This document shows, piece by piece, positions 8,169 through 16,536 of a stretch of 64,000 bases of DNA; the stretch's first letter is position 1; every line of letters begins with the position of its first letter. This DNA comes from Mangrovicoccus algicola. Its GTDB lineage: Bacteria; Pseudomonadota; Alphaproteobacteria; Rhodobacterales; Rhodobacteraceae. The position numbers and the translations under genes were made by a program. A model generated the notes under the pieces. The model was not told where the DNA came from. It was given only the letters and a program-made list of their open reading frames with translations, and made no database searches. The stretch lies in NCBI RefSeq assembly GCF_014903745.1, contig NZ_JACVXA010000005.1:1-64000 (forward strand), given 5' to 3'.

Positions 8169-9650
8169 ATGAACGACATGGGACAGATCGGTGCGCAAAG
8201 CGCCGAGGAAGTCAGCGACGCGCTACCGCATTCCATCGAGGCCGAACAGCAGCTTCTGGGCGCGATCCTGACCAATGACCGGGTCTTCGACCGCGTGGCG
8301 TCGATCCTGAAATCGGACCATTTCTACGACCCCGTCCACGGGCGGATCTTCGAGATCGCGGCCAGCCGCTTTGCCAAGAACGCGCTGGTCAGCCCGGTGA
8401 CGCTGGGGGCGTTCCTCGAGGACGATCCGGGGCTGGCGGAACTGGGCGGGCCGGCCTATCTGGCGCGGCTGGCGGGGGCGGCGATCTCCACCTTCGCGGC
8501 GGCCGATTACGCGCAGCTGATCCATGACATGTACATGCGCCGCCAGCTGATGCAGCTGGGCCGCGACATCTCGGAACGCGCGCGCCGCGTCGAGGCCGAT
8601 AGCGAGCCCAAGGATCAGATCGTCCAGGCCGAGCAGGCGCTCTATGCGATGGGCGAACAGGGCCAGGCCTCGAAGGGCTTCACCTCCTTCCTGCGCGCCG
8701 TGACCGAGGCGGTGAATGTCGCCAATGCCGCCTATCAGCGCGATGGCGGCCTGGCGGGCATCTCCACCGGGCTCGACGACCTCGATAAGAAGCTGGGCGG
8801 GCTGCACCGGTCGGACCTTCTGATCCTCGCCGGGCGTCCGTCCATGGGCAAGACCTCGCTGGCCACCAACATCGCCTTCAACATCGCCAAGGCCTACAAG
8901 AAGGGCACCCTGCCCGACGGGACCGAAGGCGCGGTGAATGGCGGCGTCGTGGGCTTCTACTCGCTGGAGATGTCGTCCGAACAGCTGGCCGCGCGGGTCC
9001 TGTCCGAAGCCTCCGAGGTGCCGTCGGAACAGATCCGCCGCGGCGACATGACCGAGGCCGAGTTCCGCCGCTTCGTCGAGGCGGCGAAGACGCTGGAATC
9101 CTGCCCGCTCTATATCGACGACACGCCCGCCCTGCCGATCTCGCAGCTTGCCGCCCGGGCGCGGCGGCTGAAGCGGACGCATGGGCTGGATGCGCTGATC
9201 GTGGACTATCTGCAGCTGGTGCGCCCCGCCTCCGCCAAGGACAGCCGCGTCAACGAAGTCTCCGAGATCACGCAGGGCCTCAAGGCCATCGCCAAAGAGC
9301 TGAACATCCCCGTCGTCGCGCTGTCGCAGCTGAGCCGGGCCGTCGAAAGCCGCGAGGACAAGCGTCCGCAGCTTTCGGACCTGCGCGAATCCGGCTCGAT
9401 CGAGCAGGATGCCGATGTGGTGATGTTCGTTTACCGCGAGGAATACTACAAGGAACGCGAAAAGCCCTCCGACGACAATCTCGAGGCCATGGCCAAGTGG
9501 CAGGAGACGATGGAGCGCTGCCATGGCAAGGCCGAGGTGATCCTGGGCAAGCAGCGCCACGGGCCGATCGGCACCGTGGAGCTGAGCTTCGAGGGTCGTT
9601 TCACCCGTTTCGGCAACCTGGTCAAAGCCTGGCAGAACGACAGTTTCTGA
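8169..9650 (+). CDS. dnaB: Replicative DNA helicase DnaB
   Basis: This 493-residue hexameric helicase unwinds the chromosome at the fork. The N-terminal domain (residues 15-120, ALPHSIEAEQQLLGAIL) binds primase. The RecA-like domain has Walker A AGRPSMGKTS (near 218-227), Walker B DALIVDYLQL, SQLSRAVE and the ESGSIEQDAD arginine-finger region. The ATG at 8169 has a purine-rich site (GAGGCAGGA) and the N-terminus typical of alphaproteobacterial DnaB; longer versions read through the promoter region. It converges with luxI, with 3 bases between the stops. Confidence 0.97.
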   Translation: MNDMGQIGAQSAEEVSDALPHSIEAEQQLLGAILTNDRVFDRVASILKSDHFYDPVHGRIFEIAASRFAKNALVSPVTLGAFLEDDPGLAELGGPAYLARLAGAAISTFAAADYAQLIHDMYMRRQLMQLGRDISERARRVEADSEPKDQIVQAEQALYAMGEQGQASKGFTSFLRAVTEAVNVANAAYQRDGGLAGISTGLDDLDKKLGGLHRSDLLILAGRPSMGKTSLATNIAFNIAKAYKKGTLPDGTEGAVNGGVVGFYSLEMSSEQLAARVLSEASEVPSEQIRRGDMTEAEFRRFVEAAKTLESCPLYIDDTPALPISQLAARARRLKRTHGLDALIVDYLQLVRPASAKDSRVNEVSEITQGLKAIAKELNIPVVALSQLSRAVESREDKRPQLSDLRESGSIEQDADVVMFVYREEYYKEREKPSDDNLEAMAKWQETMERCHGKAEVILGKQRHGPIGTVELSFEGRFTRFGNLVKAWQNDSF

Positions 9651-9653
9651 CGG

Positions 9654-10274
9654 TCAGGCCGCGCGCGCAGCCTGCTGCCGCGCAACCGCCGCCCGCTCTG
9701 CCAGGCGGGCGGCCCCTTCTCCAAGCCGCCATTCCGTCTCGGCCGTGCACGCCCACAGGCAGAGCCAGGTCTCGCGCCCGTCGGTCTCGAACCGGTCGAG
9801 GCGGTGGTGGTCCCATCCCGCGTGGCGGATGGCCCGGGCGACCCCCGGATAGACGATGCCGAAGACCAATGCCTGCCCGCTTGCTCCGCCATGGCGGCAC
9901 AGGCCCAGAAGCAGCTCCGCCACTGCGGCCCGGCGCGCGGGCGCGTCCGCCCCCGGCGCCGCGCAGAACCGCGTCACCTCCGACAGCCCGGCAAGACGGT
10001 CCGCGTGGCGGTCCCACAGCGCGGGGAAAGCCGCTTCGGTCAGGCTGCCCAGACGCGCCCGGCGCAGCCGCAGCGAGGCCAGCGGCACCCCCGCCTCTTC
10101 GGCGATCAGATATTCCGTCCCCGGCGCGTCGAACTGGTCCGTTTCCTGCCCCTCTCCGCTGAGGTCCAGCGGCCAGCCATGGCGGGTGACGAATTGCGCC
10201 GCGCGGTCGCCGAAGATGCGGCGGGACAGGGCGGGACGGGCGGAAAAGGCATGATGGTCGAGGATTCTTGTCAT
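9654..10274 (-). CDS. Acyl-homoserine-lactone synthase (LuxI family)
   Basis: The 206-residue protein carries the family's conserved positions: Arg/Phe/Trp in DRAAQFVTRHGW, the acidic pair in ETDQFD, Arg in SLRLRR, and the catalytic Glu and Arg in EVTRFC. LuxI enzymes join S-adenosylmethionine and an acyl chain from acyl-ACP or acyl-CoA to make an AHL signal. It is divergent from a LuxR-type gene across a 130-base region, the standard quorum-sensing arrangement. Start at ATG 10274 (MTRILDHHAF); the longer frame lacks a ribosome site. Acyl chain length cannot be predicted. Confidence 0.88.
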   Translation of the reverse strand: MTRILDHHAFSARPALSRRIFGDRAAQFVTRHGWPLDLSGEGQETDQFDAPGTEYLIAEEAGVPLASLRLRRARLGSLTEAAFPALWDRHADRLAGLSEVTRFCAAPGADAPARRAAVAELLLGLCRHGGASGQALVFGIVYPGVARAIRHAGWDHHRLDRFETDGRETWLCLWACTAETEWRLGEGAARLAERAAVARQQAARAA

Positions 10275-10292
10275 GGAATATCTGGCTCCCGT

Positions 10293-10320
10293 GAATTTGG
10301 AACAAATTGAAAACAAATTC
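10293..10320. promoter_or_regulatory. Inverted repeat in the luxI-luxR intergenic region
   Basis: GAATTTG (10293-10299) and CAAATTC (10314-10320) form an inverted repeat in an unusually AT-rich stretch 20-45 bases upstream of luxI. Its position suits an operator for the luxI promoter. It does not match the classical lux box, so the binding protein is unassigned. Confidence 0.35.
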
Positions 10321-10368
10321 AGAAAGCACCGGAATTCCCTGCCAATTCGTTTCCGCGAGCGAAATCTC

Positions 10369-10398
10369 TTGGCCCGGGCGGGCGGCCCGGTCTATCCT
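10369..10398 (+). promoter_or_regulatory. luxR promoter (TTGGCC-N18-TATCCT)
   Basis: The -35 is at 10369-10374 and the -10 at 10393-10398, spacer 18. Six bases follow before the ATG at 10405, which predicts a leaderless mRNA. Confidence 0.5.
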
Positions 10399-10404
10399 CG
10401 GGGC

Positions 10405-11292
10405 ATGATGGCCAACTGGGTCTACACATCCCTCGTGAACTCCATCGGATCGCTTCGCAGCGTCGGCGAGGATGTGCTGGCCGAAGACATCCTGCGGCTG
10501 GTCAAGTCAGGCCAGCTGGAACGCCTCCGGGTGCTGCGCCACGAGGATGCCGAAGCCCTGGCGCGGGAGATCGCGGAGATCCGCGACCCCACCGCCATCG
10601 CTCCCGTCCTGCAGGCGCTGGCCTGTCGCTTCGGCGCGAGCCACGCCACGGTGCATGTCATCACCGACACGCCCTCGATGCTGATCGATCCGCGGGTCGT
10701 GACCAGCTATCCCGAACCCTGGATCACGCGCTATGTCGAACGCGGCTATTCCGCCATCGACCCGGTCCTTGCGCGGGCTCGCAGCAGCATGGCGGGATTC
10801 TACTGGGACATGCTGGAACGCGATCACCCGGAGGTGGAGGATTTCTTTGCCGCCGCGTCGCGGCTGGGCGTCGGGGCCTCCGGATACACGCTGCCCTGCC
10901 GCATCTGGAAGGATCTGCGGGTGGCCGTCACGCTTTCCTCCACGCTCGACGACACGACGTTCCGCGCGGGACTGGAGCCGGAGCTTTCGGATTTCGAATT
11001 CCTGGCCGAGGCGCTGGCCCGGGCCTTCGCGGAGGTCGCCTCGGAGGAATACCGTGCCGACCGGCGGCCGCCCCTGGCGCTGCTGCAGGTGCTGCGGGCC
11101 ATCTCCCAAGGCATTCCCGCCGAAGAGGCCGCGACCCGGCAGGGGCTGTCCCCCGAAGAGGCGGAGCGCGCCATCTGCGCCTGCTACGGCGCCTCCACGC
11201 TGATCCAGGCCGCGATGATCGCGACCCGGTTGCGCCATCTGGAGACCCTTCCCTTCGAACGCGGCGACATCGCAGGCAGCCCGCGCGCCTGA
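10405..11292 (+). CDS. LuxR-family AHL-binding regulator with eroded HTH
   Basis: This 295-residue protein has an autoinducer-binding domain with the key positions intact: Trp and Tyr in WITRYVERGY, Asp-Pro in AIDPVL, Trp in FYWDML, Gly in GVGASGY. The C-terminal region (about 225-290) aligns in spacing with a LuxR helix-turn-helix, but the usual RE...VL is ALLQVL, and the recognition helix reads SPEEAERAICACYG, acidic rather than DNA-contacting. It is divergent from luxI. A frame extension of 44 residues upstream overlaps the luxI start and is not preferred. It could act as an AHL-responsive regulator with altered DNA specificity or through protein contacts. Confidence 0.8.
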   Translation: MMANWVYTSLVNSIGSLRSVGEDVLAEDILRLVKSGQLERLRVLRHEDAEALAREIAEIRDPTAIAPVLQALACRFGASHATVHVITDTPSMLIDPRVVTSYPEPWITRYVERGYSAIDPVLARARSSMAGFYWDMLERDHPEVEDFFAAASRLGVGASGYTLPCRIWKDLRVAVTLSSTLDDTTFRAGLEPELSDFEFLAEALARAFAEVASEEYRADRRPPLALLQVLRAISQGIPAEEAATRQGLSPEEAERAICACYGASTLIQAAMIATRLRHLETLPFERGDIAGSPRA

Positions 11293-11295
11293 GGC

Positions 11296-12195
11296 TCAGC
11301 CCCAGGGACCGCTGCGCGGCCCGGCCGGGGGCACCGAAGGCCGCCGGGCCGGGCGCCCTGCGGCGCCGCCCCCCATCGCCCGCAGCGCCGCCACGCGGTT
11401 CTCGGTCGCCGGATGCGTGGCGAAGAGATTGTCCATCTTCCCGCCGTGCAGCGGGTTGATGATGAACATGTGCGCGGTGGCCGGGTTGCGCTCTGCCGCG
11501 GCATTGTTGATGCGCGGTGCGCTGCGCTGAAGCCCTTCCAGCGCCGAGGCCAGCCATTCGGGATTGCCGCAGATTTCCGCGCCGATGCGGTCGGCCTCGT
11601 ATTCGCGCGACCGCGAGATCGCCATCTGCACCAGCGTCGCCGCAAGCGGTGCCAGGATCATCAGCGCGATGGTGCCGACGATCCCCGCCCTTTCCCGGCT
11701 GCCGCCGAAGAACAGCGCGAAATTGGCCAGCATCGAGATCGCCCCGGCGAAGGTGGCCGTCACGGTCATGATCGCGGTATCGCGGTTGCGGATATGCGCC
11801 AGTTCATGGGCCACGACCCCCGCGACCTCCTCGCGGCTGAGCCGCGCCAGCAGGCCCGACGTGACCGCCACCGCCGCGTTGTCCGGGCTGCGCCCGGTGG
11901 CGAAGGCATTGGGCTGGGCCTCCTCGATCAGGTAGACTGCCGGGCTGGGCAGCCCGCCCTGCCGGGCCAGGCCCGCGACCATCTCGTTGAGCCCGTAGCG
12001 GTCGCCCGGCGCCAGGAAATGCGCATTGTGCATGCGCAGCACCATCTTGTCGGAATTCCACCAGCTGAAAACATTCATGCCCCCCGCCACGACCAGCGCC
12101 ACCAGCGCGCCGCCCCCGCCGCCCAGGAGATAGCCGATCCCCATGAACAGCGCCGTCATCGCGGCCATCAGCAGCGCGGTCTTCACATAGCCCAT
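11296..12195 (-). CDS. htpX: Membrane zinc metalloprotease HtpX (M48B)
   Basis: This 299-residue inner-membrane protease involved in membrane protein quality control has two N-terminal membrane segments (about 4-45), the zinc motif HELAH (in [14 protein letters not shown]), two further membrane segments, and a third ligand Glu in [26 protein letters not shown]-type sequence ([15 protein letters not shown]) near the end is typical of the family. The tail after about residue 275 is Gly/Pro/Arg-rich. The gene converges with luxR, with 3 bases between stops. Confidence 0.94.
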   Translation of the reverse strand: MGYVKTALLMAAMTALFMGIGYLLGGGGGALVALVVAGGMNVFSWWNSDKMVLRMHNAHFLAPGDRYGLNEMVAGLARQGGLPSPAVYLIEEAQPNAFATGRSPDNAAVAVTSGLLARLSREEVAGVVAHELAHIRNRDTAIMTVTATFAGAISMLANFALFFGGSRERAGIVGTIALMILAPLAATLVQMAISRSREYEADRIGAEICGNPEWLASALEGLQRSAPRINNAAAERNPATAHMFIINPLHGGKMDNLFATHPATENRVAALRAMGGGAAGRPARRPSVPPAGPRSGPWG

Positions 12196-12313
12196 CGGTT
12201 CCTCCGGTTCTGCGGCCTTCCGGATATGGGCAGATCATCGGCGGGCGGCAAGCCCGCCGATGCAGGAGACGATGCAGGACCGGGACCCCTGCGACGGGAC
12301 CCCGGCAATGGCC

Positions 12314-12331
12314 GGCGGCAAGCCTGCCGCC
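12314..12331. repeat. GC-rich hairpin downstream of the VPLPA-CTERM gene
   Basis: GGCGGC-AAGCCT-GCCGCC is followed by a second palindrome GGCGCCCGCGGGCGCC at 12335-12350. There is no T run. This is probably the 3' end structure of the minus-strand gene ending at 12354. Confidence 0.3.
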
Positions 12332-12353
12332 GCGGCGCCCGCGGGCGCCGTCA

Positions 12354-12992
12354 TCAGCCGGCGCGGCGCCGCCTGCGCAGGCCCGCCAGCGCGCCGATCC
12401 CCCCGACAAGCAGCATCGCCGAAGCCGGAAGCGGCACCGGCGGCGGATCGGACACGATGGTCTTCTGCACGTCGACACGGGCCCGCCAGACCGCGCCCAG
12501 CACCGGATCATAGACCGTGGTGCCGGCCAGGACCGAACCCGCCAGTTTCAGGTCGGCCTTGTCGTCATCGGGATCGATCCCGACAGTGCCGGTCGTATAG
12601 GTCAGCGTGCCGATCAGGTCCCCATCCGCCAGCGCCGTATCCAGCGTGTATCCGATCGCCAGCGAGGTCTGACCGGCGATCACCAAGTCGAAGATCGTCG
12701 TCTTGGTAATGGCGCTGGAAAAGGCGAAGCTGAGCGATGTGATCTCGGTCCCGTCCTGGGCAAGGGCGGTGAAGGCATGCAAGCCCACCGAGCCGCCGCT
12801 GGTATCGACCGTGTCGGTATAGAGGATATCGATCGTGTAGGTGCCGAAATCCGCCAGGTTGCACACATCCGAGATCCCGATGACGCCGTCACAGTCGGAA
12901 CTGACGAACATCACCGATGCCTGCGTTGCCGAACCGGAGCCGATCAGGGTGCCAATAACGGCAAGACTCCGGAGTACTCCTCCGATTTTCAT
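12354..12992 (-). CDS. VPLPA-CTERM sorting domain protein
   Basis: This 212-residue exported protein has an N-terminal signal peptide (MKIGGVLRSLAVIGTLIGSG...ATQAS) and a C-terminal tripartite sorting tail: VPLPASAML, a hydrophobic helix (LLVGGIGALAGL) and a basic end RRRRRAG. VPLPA-CTERM tails are a Rhodobacteraceae variant of PEP-CTERM, recognised by an exosortase-type transpeptidase. The central part is a Ser/Thr/Asp-rich beta-type domain with no recognised catalytic motif. Start at ATG 12992 is supported by AAGGAA. A similar protein is at 63190-63915. No exosortase is in the window. Confidence 0.8.
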   Translation of the reverse strand: MKIGGVLRSLAVIGTLIGSGSATQASVMFVSSDCDGVIGISDVCNLADFGTYTIDILYTDTVDTSGGSVGLHAFTALAQDGTEITSLSFAFSSAITKTTIFDLVIAGQTSLAIGYTLDTALADGDLIGTLTYTTGTVGIDPDDDKADLKLAGSVLAGTTVYDPVLGAVWRARVDVQKTIVSDPPPVPLPASAMLLVGGIGALAGLRRRRRAG

Positions 12993-13057
12993 TACAAAAT
13001 TCCTTCTAAAACGTCTGGGATCGCTCCCGGTACAGGGGCATAATCCCCCTGACCCGG

Positions 13058-13071
13058 GACAATACATTGTC
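13058..13071. promoter_or_regulatory. Palindrome GACAAT-AC-ATTGTC upstream of the VPLPA-CTERM gene
   Basis: This perfect 6+6 inverted repeat lies 66-79 bases upstream of the start at 12992. A related sequence (GTATTG-GTGA-CAATAC) lies upstream of the second VPLPA-CTERM gene at 63036-63051. The rest of the 344-base gap 12993-13336 is AT-rich, contains TTAACCA on the minus strand near 13150, and shows no gene. Confidence 0.4.
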
Positions 13072-13336
13072 ACATTCTGTTTTGACAGTTTATTCGTAAA
13101 CCAAGCGAAAACTTTTTATTTCTGTCGCCGGGAACTCATATTCGAATGCTGGTTAATGACGCCTGAAGGGAAACGGCCTGCCCGGGCGGCCGCCGCACTG
13201 CCGCCGGAGCGCGCCGGGCCGCTCCGCATTTCTTGAGCGCTGCGAGAGGCAGCCGACAGGAACCGCGCCGCAGGCCGCGTGTTGGCAGGGCATGACCCCG
13301 CGGGCAGACCCCGCATCACCGGAAAGGAGACACGAC

Positions 13337-13897
13337 ATGACTGATATCACGTCTGCGACCATCGCCATTCTCGCCACTGACGGCTTCGAGAAATCGGAAC
13401 TTTTCGAACCGCGCCGCCAGCTGGGCGAGGCCGGGGCGAATGTCGTCATCGTTTCGCCCGGCAAGTCCGAGATCCGCAGCTGGGACAAGGATGACTGGGG
13501 CGAAAGCATCGCCGTCGACCGTCAGCTTGCGGATGTCTCGCCCGAGGATTTCGACGCGCTGGTGCTGCCCGGCGGGCAGATCAACCCCGATGTGCTGCGC
13601 GCGGACAAAGATGCCGTCAGCTTCGTGAAGGCGTTCTTCGACACCGGCAAAACGCTGGCCGCGATCTGCCATGCCCCGTGGCTCCTGGTAGAGGCGGATG
13701 TCATCCGCGACCGCGAAGTGACCTCCTTCCATTCGATCCGCAGGGATGTCGAGAATGCGGGCGGCCTCTGGCGGGACGAACCCGTGGTCTGCGACCGCGC
13801 GGTCGTGACCTCGCGCAACCCCGGCGATCTGGACGCGTTCTGCGCAAAGATCATCGAGGAAATCCGCGAGGGGCGGCACAAGCGCAAGGCGGCCTGA
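13337..13897 (+). CDS. DJ-1/PfpI family protein (type 1 glutamine amidotransferase fold)
   Basis: The 186-residue protein has the family nucleophile elbow AICHAPWLL (Cys near residue 114), an upstream acidic residue in DGFEKSELFEP, and GGQINPD near residue 80. PfpI/YhbO relatives act as general stress proteins, reported as proteases or deglycases; the exact activity here is not certain. The ATG at 13337 has AAGGAG 9-10 bases upstream. It stands alone between the VPLPA-CTERM gene and a divergently placed exporter. Confidence 0.9.
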   Translation: MTDITSATIAILATDGFEKSELFEPRRQLGEAGANVVIVSPGKSEIRSWDKDDWGESIAVDRQLADVSPEDFDALVLPGGQINPDVLRADKDAVSFVKAFFDTGKTLAAICHAPWLLVEADVIRDREVTSFHSIRRDVENAGGLWRDEPVVCDRAVVTSRNPGDLDAFCAKIIEEIREGRHKRKAA

Positions 13898-13957
13898 CCC
13901 TGGAACCGGCGGCGACCGCGCCCGGGGGCCGGGCCGCCGCAGCCGGAAGGCACGCCG

Positions 13958-14857
13958 TCAGGCCCGGCGGCCCCGCCAGAGGATGAACAGGCCCGACAGC
14001 ACGATCAGCCCGGCGCCCGCGATCATCGCGGCGTCGGGCCTTTCGCCGAAGATCACGATGCCCAGGGCGATGCCGAAGATCAGCCGCGTGTAGCGGAACG
14101 GCGTGACGGCCGAGACATCGCCGGTGCGCATCGCCACCATGAGGCAGCCATAGGCCAGCGTTCCGGCCGCCACGGCCCCGGCCAGCGACAGCGCGGCGCC
14201 GGATCCCGGACGGACCGGCGCCGTGCCGTCGATGACGGCCAGCGCGGCGCCTGCGACGATCACCGCCAGGAACCCGTAGAATCCCAGAACCGCCGGACCC
14301 AGCGACGGCGGCGCGACGCGGCTGGCCAGATCGCGCCCGGCAAAGCCCAGCGTGCCGATCACGGCCAGCAGCGACAGCGCCGAGAACCCCTCCGTTCCCG
14401 GGCGCAGGATCAGGAGCACCCCCGCCAGCCCGATCAAGATCGCGCTCCAGCGGCGCCAGCCGACCCGCTCGCCCAGAACCAGCGCCGCCGCCCCGACGAC
14501 CAGCAGCGGCGTCGCCTGCAGGATCACCGTTGCCGAGGAAAGCGGCGTCAGCGCCAGGGCCAGCATGTAGAACAGCCGCCCCGTCACCTCGAAGACCGCG
14601 CGCAGCCGCATCGCGCGCGACCCGGCCGCGGCCGAAAGCAGCGCCTCGCCGCGCAGCCGGGCCGCCATCGCGAAGACCGCCGCCCCGCCCAGCCCGAACA
14701 GCATCAGCACCTGCCAGGGCGGCAGGGCCGCCGCGGCCCCCTTGATCAGCGCGTCTTCCAGGGCGAAGGCCGCCATCGCCGCGATCATCCAGAGGCTGCC
14801 CGCCAGATTGCCTTCCGGTCCTGCCGCCGCCCCGCCGGTCCCGCCACCTGCCTGCAT
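13958..14857 (-). CDS. DMT superfamily (EamA) transporter
   Basis: This 299-residue, ten-helix membrane protein is built from two EamA repeats (about residues 20-150 and 165-295), like RhaT/YdcZ-type drug and metabolite exporters. The substrate is unknown. Two start codons are 9 bases apart (14866 and 14857). GAGGGA touches the first ATG but is correctly spaced from the second, so I prefer 14857. The gene is divergent from the potassium channel gene. Confidence 0.88.
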   Translation of the reverse strand: MQAGGGTGGAAAGPEGNLAGSLWMIAAMAAFALEDALIKGAAAALPPWQVLMLFGLGGAAVFAMAARLRGEALLSAAAGSRAMRLRAVFEVTGRLFYMLALALTPLSSATVILQATPLLVVGAAALVLGERVGWRRWSAILIGLAGVLLILRPGTEGFSALSLLAVIGTLGFAGRDLASRVAPPSLGPAVLGFYGFLAVIVAGAALAVIDGTAPVRPGSGAALSLAGAVAAGTLAYGCLMVAMRTGDVSAVTPFRYTRLIFGIALGIVIFGERPDAAMIAGAGLIVLSGLFILWRGRRA

Positions 14858-14941
14858 GTCATCCATTCCCTCAGCCACCGGCAGCGCAATGCGCCTCCGG
14901 CGCCCCGGCGTCAACGGGCGGACGGCGGATCGCCCCGGGGG

Positions 14942-14970
14942 TTGGCCATGCGCGAAGGTCCCGCTAGGTC
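14942..14970 (+). promoter_or_regulatory. Promoter of the potassium channel gene (TTGGCC-N17-TAGGTC)
   Basis: The -35 is at 14942-14947 and the -10 at 14965-14970, spacer 17. The expected start near 14977 leaves a 23-base leader with AGAGGGG before the GTG at 15000. Confidence 0.5.
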
Positions 14971-14999
14971 TTGAACGGAACCGGCAAGAGGGGGCGACC

Positions 15000-15758
15000 G
15001 TGGCGGGGCTGCGCGAATTGTATCACGGGGACAGCCGCGAGGCGCACAGGTTCCGCTACGGGCTCGTAGCCTTCGACCTGGCGACGATCCTGTTCATCGT
15101 CGTCACCTCCTTCCTGCCGCGCGCGCAATGGATCGAGATCACGGACCTGGTCTTGGGCCTCTTCATCATCAGCGATTTCCTGATCCGCGTCTGGCTGGAG
15201 GCCGATCGCTGGCGCTTCTTCACCCGGCCCTCGACCTGGGCGGACATGGCGGCGATCTTTTCGTTCCTCGCCCCGATCACCGGCGAGGGGCTGGGATTCC
15301 TGCGCGCCATGCGCACGCTGCGGCTGCTGCATTCCTACCAGCTGCTGGCACGGCTGCGCCAGGATTCCCCCTATTTCCGCCGCCAGGAGGAGGTGATCCT
15401 GGCCACGGTCAACCTGCTGGTCTTCCTCTTCATCGTGACGGGGATGATCTATGCCAGCCAGCAGGCGATCAATCCGCAGATCAACAACTATGCGGATGCG
15501 CTGTATTTCACCGTCACGACGCTGACCACCACCGGGTTCGGCGACATCACGCTGCAGGGCACGACGGGGCGGATGCTGGCCGTGGCGGTGATGATCTTCG
15601 GGGTGACGCTGTTCCTGCGGCTGGCGCAGGTGATGTTCCGCCCCACCAAGGTGCGGGTGGAATGCCGCCGCTGCGGGCTGGAACTGCACGATGCCGATGC
15701 CGTGCATTGCAAGCATTGCGGCGCGCATATCCATATCGATACCGAGGGCCTGACCTGA
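15000..15758 (+). CDS. Voltage-gated-type potassium channel with C-terminal zinc ribbon
   Basis: The 252-residue protein has six membrane segments in Kv order. Segment S4 contains regularly spaced basic residues (FLRAMRTLRLLHSYQLL), and the pore helix ends in the K+ selectivity filter TTTGFGD. After S6 a short linker leads to CRRCG...CKHCG, two CxxC pairs typical of a zinc ribbon (about residues 220-245). The GTG start at 15000 is chosen for its upstream AGAGGGG and promoter; longer frames enter the divergent transporter gene. The family conducts K+ across the inner membrane. Confidence 0.88.
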   Translation: MAGLRELYHGDSREAHRFRYGLVAFDLATILFIVVTSFLPRAQWIEITDLVLGLFIISDFLIRVWLEADRWRFFTRPSTWADMAAIFSFLAPITGEGLGFLRAMRTLRLLHSYQLLARLRQDSPYFRRQEEVILATVNLLVFLFIVTGMIYASQQAINPQINNYADALYFTVTTLTTTGFGDITLQGTTGRMLAVAVMIFGVTLFLRLAQVMFRPTKVRVECRRCGLELHDADAVHCKHCGAHIHIDTEGLT

Positions 15759-15780
15759 CGGCCCCCGGCGGCGGCGCGTC

Positions 15781-16425
15781 TCAGCCCAGGATCGCGTCGA
15801 TCTGCCGGATCAGCGCGACGGGATCCCCAGCCGCCCACAGATCCTCTCCGAGGCCCAGGAAATCGGCGATCGGCGCCAGCTCGCGCAGCTTGGCCAGCGG
15901 GTCGTCGCCCCGCCCGATCAGCGCGCCCTCGGCCACCACGGGCAGCTCGATCATGTCCGACCACCAGGAGAACAGCTCCAGCTCGGCCACCTCCCCGCCC
16001 AGCCCGTCATCGGCGACGGGACCGAAGCTGACGTAATCCGCCCCGGCCTCGCCCGCGGTCATCCCGTCATGGCGCGAGGTGCCGCAGAACGTGCCGACGA
16101 TGGCCTCCTCGCCCAGGGTCTCGCGCGCCTTGCGGACATTGCGCGTGCCTTCCAGATGGACCCCGTCCAGCCCCAGCCGCTCGGCCAGCGCCAGGTGCTT
16201 CTCCACCACGAAGGGCACGTCGCGCTCATGCGCGATCAGCCGCACCGCATCGGCGGCGCGTGCCACCGCATCCGCGTCCTGGCTGCCCAGCCGCAGCCGC
16301 AGGCACGAGATCTCGACCGCGTCCAGCACCGCGGCCAGCCGGTCGGGGAAGGTCTCCAGATCGATCCCCGGCGGGGTGATCAGGTAAAGCTGCGTGCGGT
16401 CCTTGGGCTCTGCGGCGTCTGACAT
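15781..16425 (-). CDS. ThiE-like TIM-barrel protein with altered active site
   Basis: This 214-residue protein follows the thiamine phosphate synthase fold order (LYLITPPG, DGVHLEG, GTFCGTSRHD, YVSFGPV). However, the usual QLREK substrate motif is LRLRL, the FIINDR motif is FVVEKH, and the Lys expected after GPV is missing (GPVADDGLGG). It may therefore have a related but different function, or be a non-catalytic paralogue of ThiE. A promoter on the minus strand and a divergent trmJ gene lie upstream. Genome annotation would probably call it thiamine phosphate synthase, which I doubt. Confidence 0.75.
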   Translation of the reverse strand: MSDAAEPKDRTQLYLITPPGIDLETFPDRLAAVLDAVEISCLRLRLGSQDADAVARAADAVRLIAHERDVPFVVEKHLALAERLGLDGVHLEGTRNVRKARETLGEEAIVGTFCGTSRHDGMTAGEAGADYVSFGPVADDGLGGEVAELELFSWWSDMIELPVVAEGALIGRGDDPLAKLRELAPIADFLGLGEDLWAAGDPVALIRQIDAILG

Positions 16426-16456
16426 CGGGCATTTCCGTTTCTGGGGCTGAGCCGAC

Positions 16457-16485
16457 CTCCTAGTGGCGCGGCCCTGCCATGGCAA
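16457..16485 (-). promoter_or_regulatory. Promoter of the ThiE-like gene (TTGCCA-N17-TAGGAG)
   Basis: On the minus strand the -35 is at 16480-16485 and the -10 at 16457-16462, spacer 17, giving a leader of about 25 bases. Confidence 0.5.
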
Positions 16486-16536
16486 GCCCCCCCCGCCTCG
16501 CCCCCCGCCCCGCCCGCCTCGGCCCCGCCTCGGCCA

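Noticed and set aside
15750-16460. TPP riboswitch for the ThiE-like gene
   Set aside because: The leader is only about 25 bases, too short for a riboswitch, and no thi-box sequence is visible.
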